DNA of 64,000 nucleotides, taken from Helicoverpa zea. Its lineage: Eukaryota > Arthropoda > Insecta > Lepidoptera > Noctuidae. A program made the position numbers and the translations under genes. The notes beneath the pieces were generated by a model. It did not search any database and had not been told where the DNA came from. It was given only the letters and a program-made list of their open reading frames with translations. Numbering within the stretch: the stretch's first letter is position 1; each line of letters begins with the position of its first letter. The stretch is taken from contig NC_061473.1 in NCBI RefSeq assembly GCF_022581195.2, positions 2,170,001-2,234,000 on the forward strand, given 5' to 3'. Shown here one piece after another: positions 31,155 through 43,334 of the stretch.

Positions 31155-32028
31155 TATTTAAAGCTTTTCAGTGATACGAATAGTTGTCACTATCCATACA
31201 AGTGAGAAGTTCTCATCAATACAAAGAATATAAGTCCAAATACGAGGTGTTTTACATATTCAGTTGTCGAGTTCCCTCGACTTACTTTCTCTGGTCTCCA
31301 TCATCAGGTCAGCTCCAAACCTTCACTGTTGCAAAGGTCTTGTCAATACAAACAATTTAAGCCCAAACACGAGGTAGTTTACATATTCAGTTGTCGAGTT
31401 CCCTCGACCCTCTCTGGTTTCCATCATCAGATCAGCTCCAAATCTTCACAGTTGAATAGTGCTTTCAGGAATACATCTGAGTGTCAAGTTTTTACCCTAT
31501 GTATGCCTACAACTTTCGAAGGTATCCCTCGATTTCTCAGGGTTTCCGTCAACAGATCCTGACCTGATGACTATGGGACCAACTGGCAGCTATTCCGAGT
31601 CGAACAAAAAAAGAATCACGTAAATCGGTCTATAAACCTCGGAGTAATCGATGTACATACCTAAATAATTCACTAAGATTTCACAATTCAATTGATTGGC
31701 TAATTACTGTGACTTCTCATGATAATTACTGTGTTTTCATGGCCAATTGCTAAATTTCTTAAGTGGTTGACTTTCATTTTGATTTTTCATCAATAAACAT
31801 GTGATTTAATCTTATTTGTTTTATTACCTATGACCCCATCTCATTCACTTTTATTTGGTATGGAATAAGTGTATGTAACTTTATCAACATGTTTTTTATT
31901 GATGTCAGAAAATAAATTTTACGTTAAGTGGCCAATAACTACAGCATTCACCCTACATAGAAAAAAAAAAAAAAAAAAAACGTACCGGCCGAATTGATAA
32001 CCTCCTCCTTTTTGGGAAGTCGGTTAAA
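30957..32028. mobile_element. Non-coding element bounded by AACCGACTTCCCAAA ends
   Basis: The left end TTAAACCGACTTCCCAAAA and right end TTTTTGGGAAGTCGGTTAAA are inverted repeats about 1.07 kb apart. Inside lies a partial tandem repeat: two units of about 130 bases, each with TACATATTCAGTTGTCGAGT, TCCCTCGA and a CATCATCAGATCAGCTCC-like block (31210-31455). An A-run and CCGGCCGAATTGATAACCTC stand before the right end. No ORF. It may be one DNA element whose left end was duplicated in inverse orientation to create the fold-back; no target duplication was resolved. Confidence 0.45.
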
Positions 32029-32514
32029 AAATACCGGTACGTGGTCGAAACCTTGTGGAACAGCTAGTAGTGTAATAAATAAATTAAATGTTATCAAAAA
32101 ATAATAAACAAATTCAATCTAGTTTTTGACATGCAGCCAAATCGTGTAACCGCAAGCGTGGCAGAAATGCCAAACCGCACGGCCAATGCCAACAAAATGT
32201 TGCTATTCATAAAATTCTATAGTATATGTAAAAATGTTTTACGAACATTTTATGAGAACACTAGCTGTGCCCTGCGGTTTCACCCTGTATCTACAGGAAA
32301 GAGATACCTAGATAAAATGAATGATGACGAAAGAATCGATGGATGGATTGTGAAAGTCGATATGGTAAGAAAGCCAGGTTCAATATAAAAATCATGCTCA
32401 GCAGTGGGCGCTGCAAAAAAATGAAGATCCAAAGGAGTGTTAGGTTCTATGGAAAATCAAAATAACATAATTAACTTAATTTCTTTGCTTTGTTGGAAAC
32501 CTATAACAATAATA

Positions 32515-32665
32515 GTTTTGCGGATTGTTCAAAAGAGTTACCCGGCGCTGGTAAATAAAAGGCCTACGAAGGAACATGTTGTGTTGTAGTCAGTAAGAGT
32601 CTGACGCTCCCTCGCCGCTGCTAACCCACAGCGGGAGGAGTCATTTGATAATCTCCCGTCAGAAA
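32515..32665 (+). mobile_element. Old R1-type LINE 3'-end copy
   Basis: It starts near TTTTGCGGATTGTTCAAAAG, then ATAAAAGGCCTACGAAGGAA, CAGTAAGAGTCTGACGCTCC and CCACAGCGGGAGGAGTCATT. Its 5' edge is again inside the hairpin arm. No TSD was found. Confidence 0.65.
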
Positions 32666-33469
32666 GTCTTAAAGTAGTTAGATTTAACGAAACGAAAAAA
32701 AAACCAGCGAAAATTGAATTGAATACATTTAACCCTACAAAGATGCTCTGCTACAAAAATGCTTCCCCTAAAGATGGTTACTACCCACACAAGTTTTCGT
32801 GAATTCTGATCCCGAGCATACGAGCTATGCACTTTCAGACAGACATACATACAAACATATTCTAGACAAACTGTGTACGGTACATTGAGTTTTATTTCCA
32901 TTTGTGTGAACACGGAGAAACGCGTTTGCTGGGTAAAGGTCGGGTGAGATTGAAAGCGGGATTTGGACCGCCAGTCTTTTTCGAATAACCAAATATTTTA
33001 ACCAAGAACATAAATATCGTTACTCGATCCATAAAATGCATATAATTTAGTTTATGCTTTCTACTAAAAAATCTAAAGTTATGCTATTCGAGGTTTGCCG
33101 TTCTTCTTTGTACTTAAAAGTGACGTAACACAAAATTCGATCTTGTTATTATCTTCCATATTTTTCTTTCATTTTTTTATTTTAGATTTATCTAAAGAAG
33201 AACTAATTAGTTTTTTATTAACCGTGCCTATTCTAAACCTACAAAAATGAATCCACAATATTCGTCACCGCTCTCAGTCTAACCTATTCCTTACACAATC
33301 CCCAACAAATCAAATGGAATGAAATGTTTTCGTATTCAATTACATATGAAAGTACTACAAGTCATAACTCGACTTTTAACCGACATTGATGGATGTTTAA
33401 GTGCACTTCTTAAACGTTTCTTTTCTGGGTCACATCCTTTCTGATATCCAATATTACTGAAAGTCTGGC
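32666..33469. other. No feature recognised
   Basis: AT-rich DNA. The open frame at 32659-32913 (minus strand) has no recognisable domain and is probably chance. Nothing else is supported. Confidence 0.5.
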
Positions 33470-33590
33470 AACCAGGCAGTCCTAGGGGTAAATGATTGAG
33501 GAGGTCAGACAGGCAGTAGCTCCTTGTAAAACACTGGTACTCAGTTGCATTCGGTTACACTGGAAGCAAAGGCTAGGCAGATGATGTCCT
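33470..33590 (+). repeat. SINE copy, 3' part
   Basis: Shows GATTGAGGAGGTCAGACAGG, CTCCTTGTAAAACACTGGTA and CTCAGTTGCATTCGGTTACA, ending GGCTAGGCAGATGATG. The tRNA-like head is absent. Confidence 0.65.
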
Positions 33591-33649
33591 TAGCATGAAC
33601 CTCTCCGATGTACCACTGAATCAATCACCAATTTCTGAGCTCCGGGCTG

Positions 33650-33785
33650 CAGGATTGTTCGAAGGAGTTACCGCAGCCCTGGTGCATAAAGAGCTTAAGA
33701 AAGAACATGGTGTGTGTTATAATAGTCAGTAAGAGTCTCACGCTCTCTCACGCTGCACCCACAGCGGGAGGGGTCATGTGATCAT
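33650..33785 (+). mobile_element. Old R1-type LINE 3'-end copy
   Basis: It starts at CGGGCTGCAGGATTGTTCGA (hairpin arm), pairs with CCGCAGCCC, and then has AGTCAGTAAGAGTCTCACGC and CACCCACAGCGGGAGGGGTC. Its stem is GGGCTGC with GCAGCCC, so the usual G-U pair is replaced by a Watson-Crick pair. It adjoins a fragment of the TCATAGCCC family (33600-33650). Confidence 0.7.
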
Positions 33786-34224
33786 ATACACGGCAGCCAC
33801 GCTGATTGACTATTAGACCAACACGACATTTTTTGAGAAGAAAATATTTTTGAAGCATCTTTTATACCCCAACTCAAATTACCTAATTCCGTCAAATTGT
33901 TACCCAAACTTTACTCGCATCTCCCCAATTCAACCATGATATAAAAGATACAAGCTTCTTTATTTACAAACAAAGGTTTTTTTCCCTTTTATTATCGTAA
34001 AGGGATCGGAAAGGAAAACAATAATCTTCGTAACACAATACGCCTACATCAAACGTATTCTTTTTGAGTACCCACAAACTGCAGATTAAAAAGTCGGCCA
34101 ACTGATGGCCCGATGTTTGTTATTTTATTTTTTAAATCGTGAATTCGATCAAAGTTTTTAGTCGGTCTGCTACCGGGCTAATCATAACCTGATCGTACTA
34201 TAATTAATTTACCTCTAGTAACCA

Positions 34225-34345
34225 TGGAGTTTCTTGCCCGTTCTTCTCCATAGGAAGCTACTTTTGGAATGGGCAACTAGAATCAACCTTATTTATAATT
34301 TTTGACGTTCATAAGTGCTTGTAAAGGCCTAAATGAAATAAATGA
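34225..34345 (+). mobile_element. Jockey/CR1-like LINE 3' UTR fragment
   Basis: ATGGAGTTTCTTGCCCGTTC, TTCTCCATAGGAAGC and GTAAAGGCCTAAATGAAATA match the 3' UTR at 3800-3935. It ends in a TGATTTGAT-type tail. There is no coding part. Confidence 0.65.
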
Positions 34346-34369
34346 TTTGATCTAAATACTGATTCAGGA

Positions 34370-34535
34370 GCCCAAATAATGTTAATATCGGCCCTGTGTG
34401 TTTTCATCTCTCTACGGTCGTGTCGGATTTGCCGTCTCATCGGGCTATGAGAGTGAAGGAATAGTGAGTACACCCGTGTCCAAGCAAATGCTCGTGCACT
34501 ATTATATGGGCTTATGTTTAACTGATCACCAGATA
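34370..34535 (-). repeat. TCATAGCCCGATGGGACGG-family repeat
   Basis: Minus-strand copy with TCATCTCTCTACGGTCGTGT, GCCGTCTCATCGGGCTATGA and GAGTGAAGGAATAGTGAGTA as read on the plus strand. It is the same family as 52625-52890. Confidence 0.65.
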
Positions 34536-34557
34536 TAGTAACAAATAGCAGACAAAA

Positions 34558-34912
34558 ATAGTAAATGATCACTAAAATGAAACTCGCATTTTAATGTAAA
34601 ACTATAACCAAAGTTTTAACACTTTGCTATCCTATTTAAGTGAAATTACTCCAAAATAAATCATGCGTAAGCCAAAAATTGTAAATGATCACCAAAATTA
34701 AACCACCATTTTAAAGTAAGATTATAACCAAAGTTTTTAAATTCTGCTATCCTATTTAAGCAAAATGAGTCCAAATAAATCATTGTTATCCCAAAAGTAG
34801 TAAATGATCATCAAAATTATACCAGCGTTTTAATATAAAATGATAATCAAAGTTTTTACATCTTGCTATCCTGTTTAAGTAAACTGACTCCAAAAAAATA
34901 AGTTCGGCCTGA
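34558..34912 (+). repeat. Three degenerate 120-bp tandem units
   Basis: Units start at about 34560, 34680 and 34800. Each runs TAAATGATCAC(C/T)AAAAT, CATTTTAA-like, ATAACCAAAGTTTT, TTGCTATCCTATTTAAG and ACTCCAAAATAAATCAT. The units differ at roughly one site in five to ten by eye. A lone, inverted TGATCATTTACTAAATTTGA lies near 35272. Non-coding. Confidence 0.75.
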
Positions 34913-35289
34913 TACAATAAATGTAATAACATTATGGGGGCCCTTTTCCTGCACTAGGGTGGAAAATTATCTATTGCATGCCTCTAAACAGTGCGATAAG
35001 AGTGTGTTTTCGAGGGAGTGTATTCAGAAACACATTCTTCTTCTTCTTTCTCCTGCCCTGTTCCCAATTTTACTTGGGGTCGGCGCAATATGTCATTTTC
35101 TTCCATTTTCCCCTGTCACTCGTCATACTGACACTCACGCATGCATTGCAAGCCGGACACATAACTTAATATGGCATCATAATACTTTATTTGGTAATAA
35201 GCCTACATTTTATGGCAATCACAGTGACTTATTTAGGCAAAAATAATACATTAATTTGGTCGTCAAGAGTTGGTGATCATTTACTAAAT

Positions 35290-37170
35290 TTGATGGTCGA
35301 ATACAATTTAAAGTGAAGTCGTGACTAAAATAGCTGGTACTATTACATTTTTAGACTTTATTTTTCTGGTGTTCAGTAGATATTTCTGGTTACAAAACGA
35401 AGGGTATCAAAGCATTTTATGGTGGTCATTATATTTGTTCCCTATTATATGTCCTGCGCAGCTGGCTAATCTCCTTACTTGAGAACTAGGAGCTTCGGCT
35501 GGGAGGACATCATCATGAACCCAAATAAACTGTCGGCCGACTAAAAGTTGATGGTGTGGTACTTTTATGTTGTGTGAGAGAATCATTGCTATGTTTTATC
35601 GGTCAGGCGCTGCGTGATACAAGGGTGTTGTATTTAGGTATCTATTCTTTTGTTTTTCTGTTTCGGAAAAGTTTTTATTGTTTTGTTTGATGGATGATCA
35701 GTCATGTATCATTTTTGTGATTACCAAAATGGTTGAGGAAGGTATCATTAATAGGTACACACTTATTTCTTTAAGTTTTAAAACACATTTTATGATCAGA
35801 ACTCAATTTGGTCTACAGGCACACGGTTTATCTACGAAATCTTAGGGACCTAAAAAAACATTTGGGTTTACAATTCACCGAGGAAGAACAGTTTAACTTC
35901 TTAGGCAAAAGTTATCTTGCTTGGCAAACGTGCTGATGGATTGACAAATGAAAAACGATTATAAGTAACAGCCTATGGATAAAAGTAACACTAGAGGAAT
36001 ACTCCTCTACAATGTCAAGTATGACTGATTTTTGAAAAAGAAGCAAGCTTTTTCTTTCTTAGTTACACGCTGCAAGTGTGAACCAACGCTGAACCATAGA
36101 AAATACAAAAATGCACACCTAAGCTCAAGGAAGAAAAAAGGTATAAAATCATTTGTCAGTTCGTCCGAGATAAAATACTTAGCGCAAATTACTTTAGTTT
36201 CTACCGTAGCATTTGAAAAGAAATATAGAGGGAACGTACAGAAGATAAGAATTGCTACCATTCTTACGTATTTAGTAGGTTCCTTCTCTTATTTCTTATT
36301 TAGATTTAAATATTAGATTGAAATAGTAGTTTTTGGAGTTATCTTTTTACGTAGAAACACTAATATTTGGATAGTAAGATATCGTTTTTGGTGTGGAAAT
36401 ATTTATCTTCGGTTTTATGATATTTATTAGGATAAATTATCAACCTAATCTTCTTTTTTTACATAAAAAAGAAGATTATGTTGATTAGATTTGATTGTAA
36501 ATAAATAATCCTTAATATTTAGAAAAAAAAAGAATCGTAACATTCTCTCGTCACCATCCTCCTGCCCATAAAATGTTGTTTGAGGTCGGCCCAGCATGTT
36601 TTTAACCGACTGTCCAAGAAAGAGTTTCTCACTTATATTTTTTATGTTTGTTTACGCATTTCTCCATCGTTTATTTTCCATAATTTTCAGACATCTAAAT
36701 TACGTCATCTCACAAGTAACATTCTTTCTACCTTTCAATACAAAGTAACGAATTAACGAAAAATTCAAGCCAAAGTACAGTCAACTTTAGGTTAGTGGTA
36801 ACAGTTTTATAGGAAAATCGTACTTATTACTATTGAGTTAAGGTGCATGACAGTTACCACTGATGTGCGGTCTACAGTACACGCAAAATCCCAACAATGT
36901 TTCCCCATCGTGTTTATTACTTGAAAACGGCATAAAGTCGACAATTCACTTCAGACTCGACTTTATGGTAGACCATTAACAATTGTTGGCACAAAACGTG
37001 GAACGTTATTAAAAATTATTCAATGTTACAATTTTGTATTTTTACTGAAAAATATTAAATAGCTACCGTCTCTGTTGGTTCCACTAGAGTTTTGAGAAAA
37101 TTCTTCCGGCACCTAAGTACAAATTAGCTTAACACTTCTCAGGTTCTTTTTATATGGGAAATAAACACAT
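35290..37170. other. No gene seen
   Basis: AT-rich DNA with a short TCATAGCCC-family piece (about 35455-35530) and an imperfect hairpin TAATCTTCTTTTTT/AAAAAAGAAGATTA near 36450. A 94-codon frame at 36032 starts at a non-ATG codon and has no domain that I recognise. Confidence 0.45.
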
Positions 37171-37174
37171 GACT

Positions 37175-37305
37175 ACACCCGCTGTGGGTGCAGCGTGAGG
37201 GAGTGTCAGACTCTTACTGACTAAAACCCATTATGTTCCTTCTTAAGCCCTTAATGTACCAGAGCCGCGGTGACTCCTTCGAACAATACCACCACAGCCC
37301 TGGAT
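37175..37305 (-). mobile_element. Old R1-type LINE 3'-end copy
   Basis: A minus-strand copy with GTGAGGGAGTGTCAGACTCT, TACTGACTAAAACCC, CTTAATGTACCAGAGCCGCG and AACAATACCACCACAGCCCT. It ends at the hairpin arm. The tail and TSD are not clear. Confidence 0.65.
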
Positions 37306-37637
37306 TCAGTTCTTGCGTGAATTCGTGATGGACTAACAGAAAGTGTTACGTTCACATTAAAGGTAATTACGAACTTGAATATGTACACTATATTTACAAA
37401 CTTAAACTACTTTACTAAATAAAAATACTATATAGGTAGGTACAAAACATTAACACTAATGTAAAAGAACATTGATTAGGCGTCGAAGTATTCGTATAAA
37501 TTAAATAATATTAGTAAAGGTTATTGTAGCGATTATTACATAATTACCAAGTGATTCTATCTAAGGTCAGTTATCTTAGGGACTCAATATATTTTAAACA
37601 AGTCGATTTTAAGGTTAACAACTTGTAGAAAATTCTC

Positions 37638-38211
37638 TTAGGGTGCGTCCACATCTGGCGAATGTGCCGCGAATGTGCAGCTCGCGAGCCGTTTGCGACC
37701 TGCCCGCGAGCTGCGCGCGTGTATTTTTGTTCGTGCGCCGCTTCTGCGCTGCCCGCGCGCAGTTCGCGCGCCACCTAAGCGCCGTACGCGATAAGCGCGC
37801 AGGCGGCGCGCGACGTCTGACATCTTCGATAGTACTGAGCCAGTATACGGAACTGTAAGGGTAGGTTCATATCTGACGGAACATACGTCGCGTATTTTCG
37901 GTCGCGTAACGCCAAAACAGACAAATATACGATAAAACATTCAATCATTCACACCTAACCGATGATGCGTTAGTACGTCAATCATACATTTACGATACGC
38001 TCGACGCATTTTCCGTCAGGTATGAACCGACCCTAAGGGCGAGAACTGAGTGCGCGCAGATCGCGCGCTCTATACGAGCCTTGCACGAGTTGCGCTAAAG
38101 AGGCACACCAAACTATCGCAGTGACTGCACGCGCGCAGCTCGCAGACAGCTCGCAATCGGCTCGCGTGCTGCGCATTCGCGGTTCATTCGCCAGATGTGG
38201 ACGCACCCTTA
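37638..38211. mobile_element. 568-bp MITE with TTA duplication, hosting a second MITE
   Basis: The element 37641-38208 has TIRs of about 80 bp, beginning GGGTGCGTCCACATCTGGCG on both ends (inverted on the right), with TTA at 37638-37640 and 38209-38211. The arms are CpG-rich, with repeated GCGAGC and GCGCGC. A second element sits inside at 37859-38033. The 3-bp duplication suggests PIF/Harbinger. The apparent frames across it are by-products of its GC content. Confidence 0.8.
37856..38036. mobile_element. 175-bp MITE nested in the 37.6-kb MITE
   Basis: The ends GGGTAGGTTCATATCTGACG and, inverted, GGGTCGGTTCATACCTGACG are imperfect TIRs of about 32 bp. TAA is duplicated at 37856-37858 and 38034-38036. 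The middle contains AT-rich and CGTA-rich sequence but no ORF. Confidence 0.8.
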
Positions 38212-38745
38212 AAGATACCTTTATTAAAATAACCCGAATATTTCACATACTTGACCTTAGATTTTCAATCACAATTTAGCTACTATTTTTCAGAATATTT
38301 TCTTAAGATTCTATTTTATTAGAACAGTTACCGAACAAAGAATATTGAGCAAAAAAAGTAACAATATAAAATATTGTATCTTACTTTAGGTATAATCTTC
38401 GATAAGGCGAACCTATCAAATAAATGAGTTTTTTCTAAAAAGCTTCTAGAAGTAATTGAAAAAGGTGCTATGAACGTTAAATAAATAATGCATAATGTGT
38501 TCAAAATAATGTAGCATGTACCTATTGTATTTTATTGAAACTTCATTTTATAGTGTTTAAAATAATCGAATGTTTGCTTTTTACATAATTTCTAGTATTG
38601 AATACTATGTTCCAAAGAGTAATACTTAAAGTATTAAGAGGACAACAAGAGTAAAACAAGAATTAAGAGGACGAATTGGAAATTTTGGCGCCAAGGATCT
38701 CAATTTTTCTCAGTAAATACAAAACGGATCAAAATACAACTTGGT

Positions 38746-39610
38746 TATAGATAGTTCAACTCAGATTTGCGCGCGGCCCTATGTGTGCGTCGGCTTGTAA
38801 ATATACAACTTTCATTCGTGTGACAGTGACGTCGTCCGAGCATGACGTGTTCTTATCGCTTTTTGTTATGGGTACAGTCGTTTACGAAAATGTCTAGTTC
38901 TTCACGGAGAAAATGTTTAAGGAGTCAGTTAGCGTTTCAAAAAATGAAACAACATTCAAAGCTTTTTATTATTACATTTTACAGTTTTTCATTATTTTCT
39001 CATAAGTTTTTTCAAATTGACGTTGACAGTATCTAAGAAATAAATGAGGTGAAATATCTAAGATGAATTAAATACTCCTTACATATTTTCTAGATCTCGG
39101 GGTACGCGGACAATAAATAAAAGTGTGGACTAAGAATGTAAAAAGACGTATAATCTAGTATAATAATGTAAACAAAATGTGTGAGGAATTTTAAAAAATA
39201 ATATTGCTTCGCATAATGTCGACCAAAATAAGACGGAAATAATGAAACTCATAAATGAACGTTTAAGTCATATTGATGAAGGGTTGTTGGGTAATACTTG
39301 TCGACATGTACAAAAGAAAAAAGAAAAATACTATAGACATTTTGACATGGAGTCAAAATTTATAATTTACCTCGGTGAGAGTAGCGAATCCGAAAATTCA
39401 TCATTTGATTTTTCAAGTAGCGATTCAGAATCATTATAAATAAATAAACATTAAATTACGTAATAACTGTTTTTCTTTAAACAGCCGTAACCCCTAAATA
39501 ACTGTATTTGAACCCGACTGTACCTCTTGTCACGCACACAAAGTCACTGTGTATGTACAAGGGTTACCCACACATAAGGCCGCGCGCAAGACTGAGTTGA
39601 ACTTACTATA
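38746..39610 (+). mobile_element. TA-flanked inverted-repeat DNA element, copy 2
   Basis: The element 38748-39608 (861 bp) has the same TIRs as 14493-15270 in inverse order, with TA at 38746-38747 and 39609-39610. It is longer than copy 1 and keeps a 65-codon frame (39242-39439: KLINERLSHIDEGLLGN, ending in the acidic SSDSESL) that copy 1 lacks through an internal deletion. Another frame begins at 38842 with a KMSSSSRRKCLRSQLAF stretch. These may be remnants of a transposase or accessory protein; I do not recognise the family. Confidence 0.7.
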
Positions 39611-39789
39611 CCTGAAAGTTCATGATAAAAACCTTATTTTGTTAGACTTCAAAACATGATTAGGTAACTTTTATAACAGAGAAAAATATATCAAACATAC
39701 CTCTTTTTAAAAAGAGATTCACATATTATGGGCAAACGGGACCTATTTAAGCCTCTTAACTTTTTTAGTAGTTGAGTATATACATAATC

Positions 39790-41030
39790 TTTATTCATTC
39801 ATTCATTCATATTCATTCATATTATTTATTTGCATTCCACAATGTTTAAAGTAGGTGTTACAGTTAGGCTTAGAGCTAAGTACAATTGTGGACCCTGTAG
39901 GGCACAGCAAAATAAAATAAAACTTACAACTAAAATTATTATTATTAAATCTATAGAGAAAAAAATATATATATATGAAAAATACAACAATTGACTTATA
40001 TTCTTATAGGAACAAGCGTGAGACTAGACAATAAGGTATACCAGTACAATTAAATAACACGTATTTGCTAATAATATAAAAGAAATAAAAAAGAAAAAAA
40101 AATACTGTAAGGTCGGAAAGTGTGATGTGTTGTTATGTGGTGTGTTGTGTGTAGACTATATCTTTATCATTCATGTATTCGTTTATTGAGTAGTAGGCTT
40201 TGTTGATGAGGATGTTTTTGAGTGCGCGTATGAATTTAGTTTCGCTAGTTTCATTTTTTAAAGAATCTGGTAATTTGTTGTATAGTTTGATAGACATTAC
40301 ATAGGGGCTATTGGTGTGAAGTGTCATGTGTGAAGAGGGAAGCATTAACATGTTTTTGTGTCTAACTGGTCGATCATTATGTTTATTTCCACGGGTTATG
40401 AAGAAGTTTGCATTTCTTCTTACGAATTTACATATTTCTAAGATATAAATAGATGCTAGTGTTAATATTTGATACTTAATAAAAATAGGTTTACAGCTGT
40501 CGGTTAGTTCTATATTTTCTATAATTCGTATTAATTTCTTTTGGAGGATGAATAGGGTATTGGCGTCGGTACTGTTTCCCCACATAATAATGCCGTAGCC
40601 GAGCCATGAGTATGCGTAGGCGTAGTATGTGGTGATAGCAGTTTGTATGTCGGTGGTTTTCTTAACTTCTCGTAGTGCGTAACAGAATTTCGAGATTTTT
40701 GAATGTATATGTTTGATGTGTGGCTTCCAGGAAATGTGTGTATCTATGATCAGGCCTAACAACGAGAAATCGTTAACAACTTCTATTTTAGTATCGTTAG
40801 CTGTAAGGTTGATTTTTATCGGAGCTTTTTGACGTGGATGGAAAGTCATTATTTTTGTTTTTTTGTAATTTATTTCCAGATTGTGCTCAGTTAACCACTT
40901 TGTTGTTTTGTCTAGTATTATTTTTAACTGTTTGTTGATATCGTTGACGTTCTGGCTAGTGGTTAGTAAGGATATGTCATCTGCGAATAGCACACATGGT
41001 TCTTCCATTATTTTTGGTAAGTCAAAATTG
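39790..41030 (-). mobile_element. 5'-truncated Jockey/CR1-like LINE
   Basis: A minus-strand LINE that begins inside the reverse transcriptase (near 41030) and ends in a 3' UTR with a (TGAA)n tail at about 39790-39830. Its 3' UTR block GTGGAATGCAAATAAATAAT resembles the tail inside the repeat at 44797-44905. A TSD was not resolved. Confidence 0.75.
40133..41030 (-). pseudogene. LINE reverse transcriptase, C-terminal fragment
   Basis: The open frame continues upstream of its ATG at 41008 to NSFYNFDLPKIMEEPCVLFA, where DLPKIM is the usual sequence before motif C. FADD at the start of the fragment is the catalytic pair, followed by the thumb (TKIMTFHPRQ, LLGLIIDTHISWKPHI) and the C-terminal region (GYGIIMWGNS, RIIENIE, KLYNKLPDSLKN, INKAYYSINEYMNDKDI). 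About 299 residues are present without a stop. Motifs A and B and the endonuclease are lost by 5' truncation, so the copy is dead. It is related to, but distinct from, the fragment at 3350. Confidence 0.8.
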
Positions 41031-43334
41031 TAGAAGGAATTTTTATCAAATTATCATTTCTAAATAATAAAATTACAAAACCATTTTGTCGCTTACGACT
41101 TTTAGTTATAAGCTAGCGCGCGTATTGTTATCCTCGCCCCGCTCAGACGCTCCGACCCCTTTTGGCGCCTTAGGTGCGCGTGCCTGTTATGGAATTATTG
41201 TTTACCAATTCGTCGCCTTAATATCATCTGGTAAATATACTTCATAGCTAATCCTCCAATTATGAAAAAAAAGAACAATTATTATGTTTTTATACTTCTG
41301 TTTGATAAGCACAATAGCTACTGCATGTATATTTGTGGAGTTTTCACCAATACGTAGAATGGAGTGATTCATGAAAAATGCTTACGACTTTCATGAATAG
41401 TGATCTTTTCCCAGCAATATAGTAAAACGGTATAACAAAAGACACAAATCCTAGAACTATAAATTCTTCGCGCCATTTTATAACTTCGGAAATCAAACTT
41501 TCAAGATGGCGGAAGAAACACACAGAGATTCAATAAACCAGCGTAAACAAAGAAAATAGTTTGATTTATCCTGTCATAAAAATAGAAACTGGTGCTAAAT
41601 AAAATCCACTAACGTACGTACGTAATTTCTGGAGCCATTAAAAACGTAATAAAACAAAAGGCGATAGTATATAGTCTGTGGACCCGCCATATTGAGAAAA
41701 TAAAATAAAAATGGCAGCAATAAGGATGGATTACTGGCCAAGATCGAGTGGCGAGTAAAAGGAGTTTTCATTTAGTAATTTTAACTTTTTCATCAGAAAA
41801 ATACTAGCGTTTGTAAACGGCATTAACGATTTCGTACCTAGGGAACTATGTCTTGCACCGGGGTAAAATTACATATTCATGGGCTTTACTTCCTTAATCA
41901 ATGAGCTATGTTACATTGAAAACAAATAAGGTTAGTTCTGAGAAAGCATACATTCAATACAAATCGTTTATTTTAAAAATACTTACCTGTATAAATTCTT
42001 CCAAAAATTATCTAAGTAAAAATATTGTTAATTATGACAATTGTAACATGGGCTATATTTTATCCAGGTAAGGGCAGTAGTTCCGACGGGGCGCGGGGGA
42101 AAACGGGAAAACAGTTAGTGCAATTACGTTAAGGCATAAGTAGTCTCCGAGGGAACCGCTTCACAAAATACCATTTTCTTCTAACAAAGAAACTCTCCAA
42201 AACTCCTTTTTCCTTAAGCCTAAAATGACCATAAAAAAGTGCCCTCAGCAAAGAAGAGGAAAAGTTGGTCTTATCTCAGAAACTTTCTGGTACTTTCACT
42301 AATACAAATTGACATTATAATAGACGGGAACCCCTTTTTACAAGGTCATTGTTATCGATAACTCTTGTTGACTTTTACAAATTACGGACACGAAATTTTC
42401 TTATGACTAGGATATATTTTTCTTTATGAAAATATTACGGCTTTATTTTTAGAAAGATTAATATTAGATGTACTGATATTACCGTGTTTCGGAAGGCACG
42501 ATAAATTGGAGGGTTCTCGCTGCTATTAACGCATTTGTCTGTCCTTGCGAAGATTCGGATTCTATTATACATATATTATGTTTTTGATAATTTTTTCATT
42601 TATATTGGGAGCTGACCCTAAAAACTACGGAAAAAGGACCGATGACGATGATTACAAATGATACTCCATCATATGTTATTTATTCGCTATAGAGATATAT
42701 TTTAAAGAATATATACACAAAAATAAACAAAATATACACGGTCCCAGATTATTTTCACACTTTGTAGTAAGAAAGTTTAAACTCCTAAAAGTTAAAGTGC
42801 TAAAATATGTTTTGATTGCTGTTTCAAGGATTGTAGACGTTTGTTTATTTTTGGAGCCAAAACAGGGGGTTATTTTGCCTTTGTGATTTTGACGAAACTT
42901 TGACATAATCTAAAGATGCTATTGTTAAAAGTTGTATGCGTCAATTTTGGAAATTCAAAAAGTTGAGAATAAAAAGAAAACCGTATTTGTTTAAATCGAA
43001 ATTAGTTTAAAATGAATAGGTATATTTAAAAATAAACATTTCCCAGCCTTGCCTGAGAACCATCAATTCAAAATGCTTGGTATTTTATGTAGGTACGCTT
43101 TTATTTATTTCTATACCAATTTTTCTTTACCTCTCTGTTTCAATAACAACGGTCATTCAAATAACTCACCTTTGCATATAAATTACAAAATACGTTTTTT
43201 TCATCGCCATCTCTTTTTAGACCTTTTTTCATTTCGGACCATCGTCCTTAGAATACCCTTTGGTCTCGTCTAAACTAATTCATTGACAGCCAACAGGGTT
43301 TCAACCACGGAGAAAGGAAAAATATGGAAATGCC
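41031..43334. other. No gene seen
   Basis: Mostly AT-rich. A GC-rich patch at 41110-41200 has GCTAGCGCGCGTATTG and AGGTGCGCGTGCCTG. CAAGATGGCGGAAG at about 41503 resembles a YY1-type site but has no gene structure beside it. A dispersed-repeat tail (AGTAGTTCCGACGGGG) is at about 42070. Confidence 0.45.

Noticed and set aside
34558..34912. CRISPR-like array
   Set aside because: The units are contiguous degenerate repeats without spacers, in a eukaryotic window.
36032..36316. 94-codon frame as a small gene
   Set aside because: It starts at TTG, has no domain and lies in AT-rich DNA where frames of this size are expected by chance.
37638..37940. 100-codon arginine-rich frame
   Set aside because: It falls inside the CpG-rich inverted repeats of a MITE and reflects composition only.
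41503..41560. CAAGATGGCGGAAG as a YY1-type start of a small gene
   Set aside because: The frame is only 17 codons, with no splice structure or similarity beside it.
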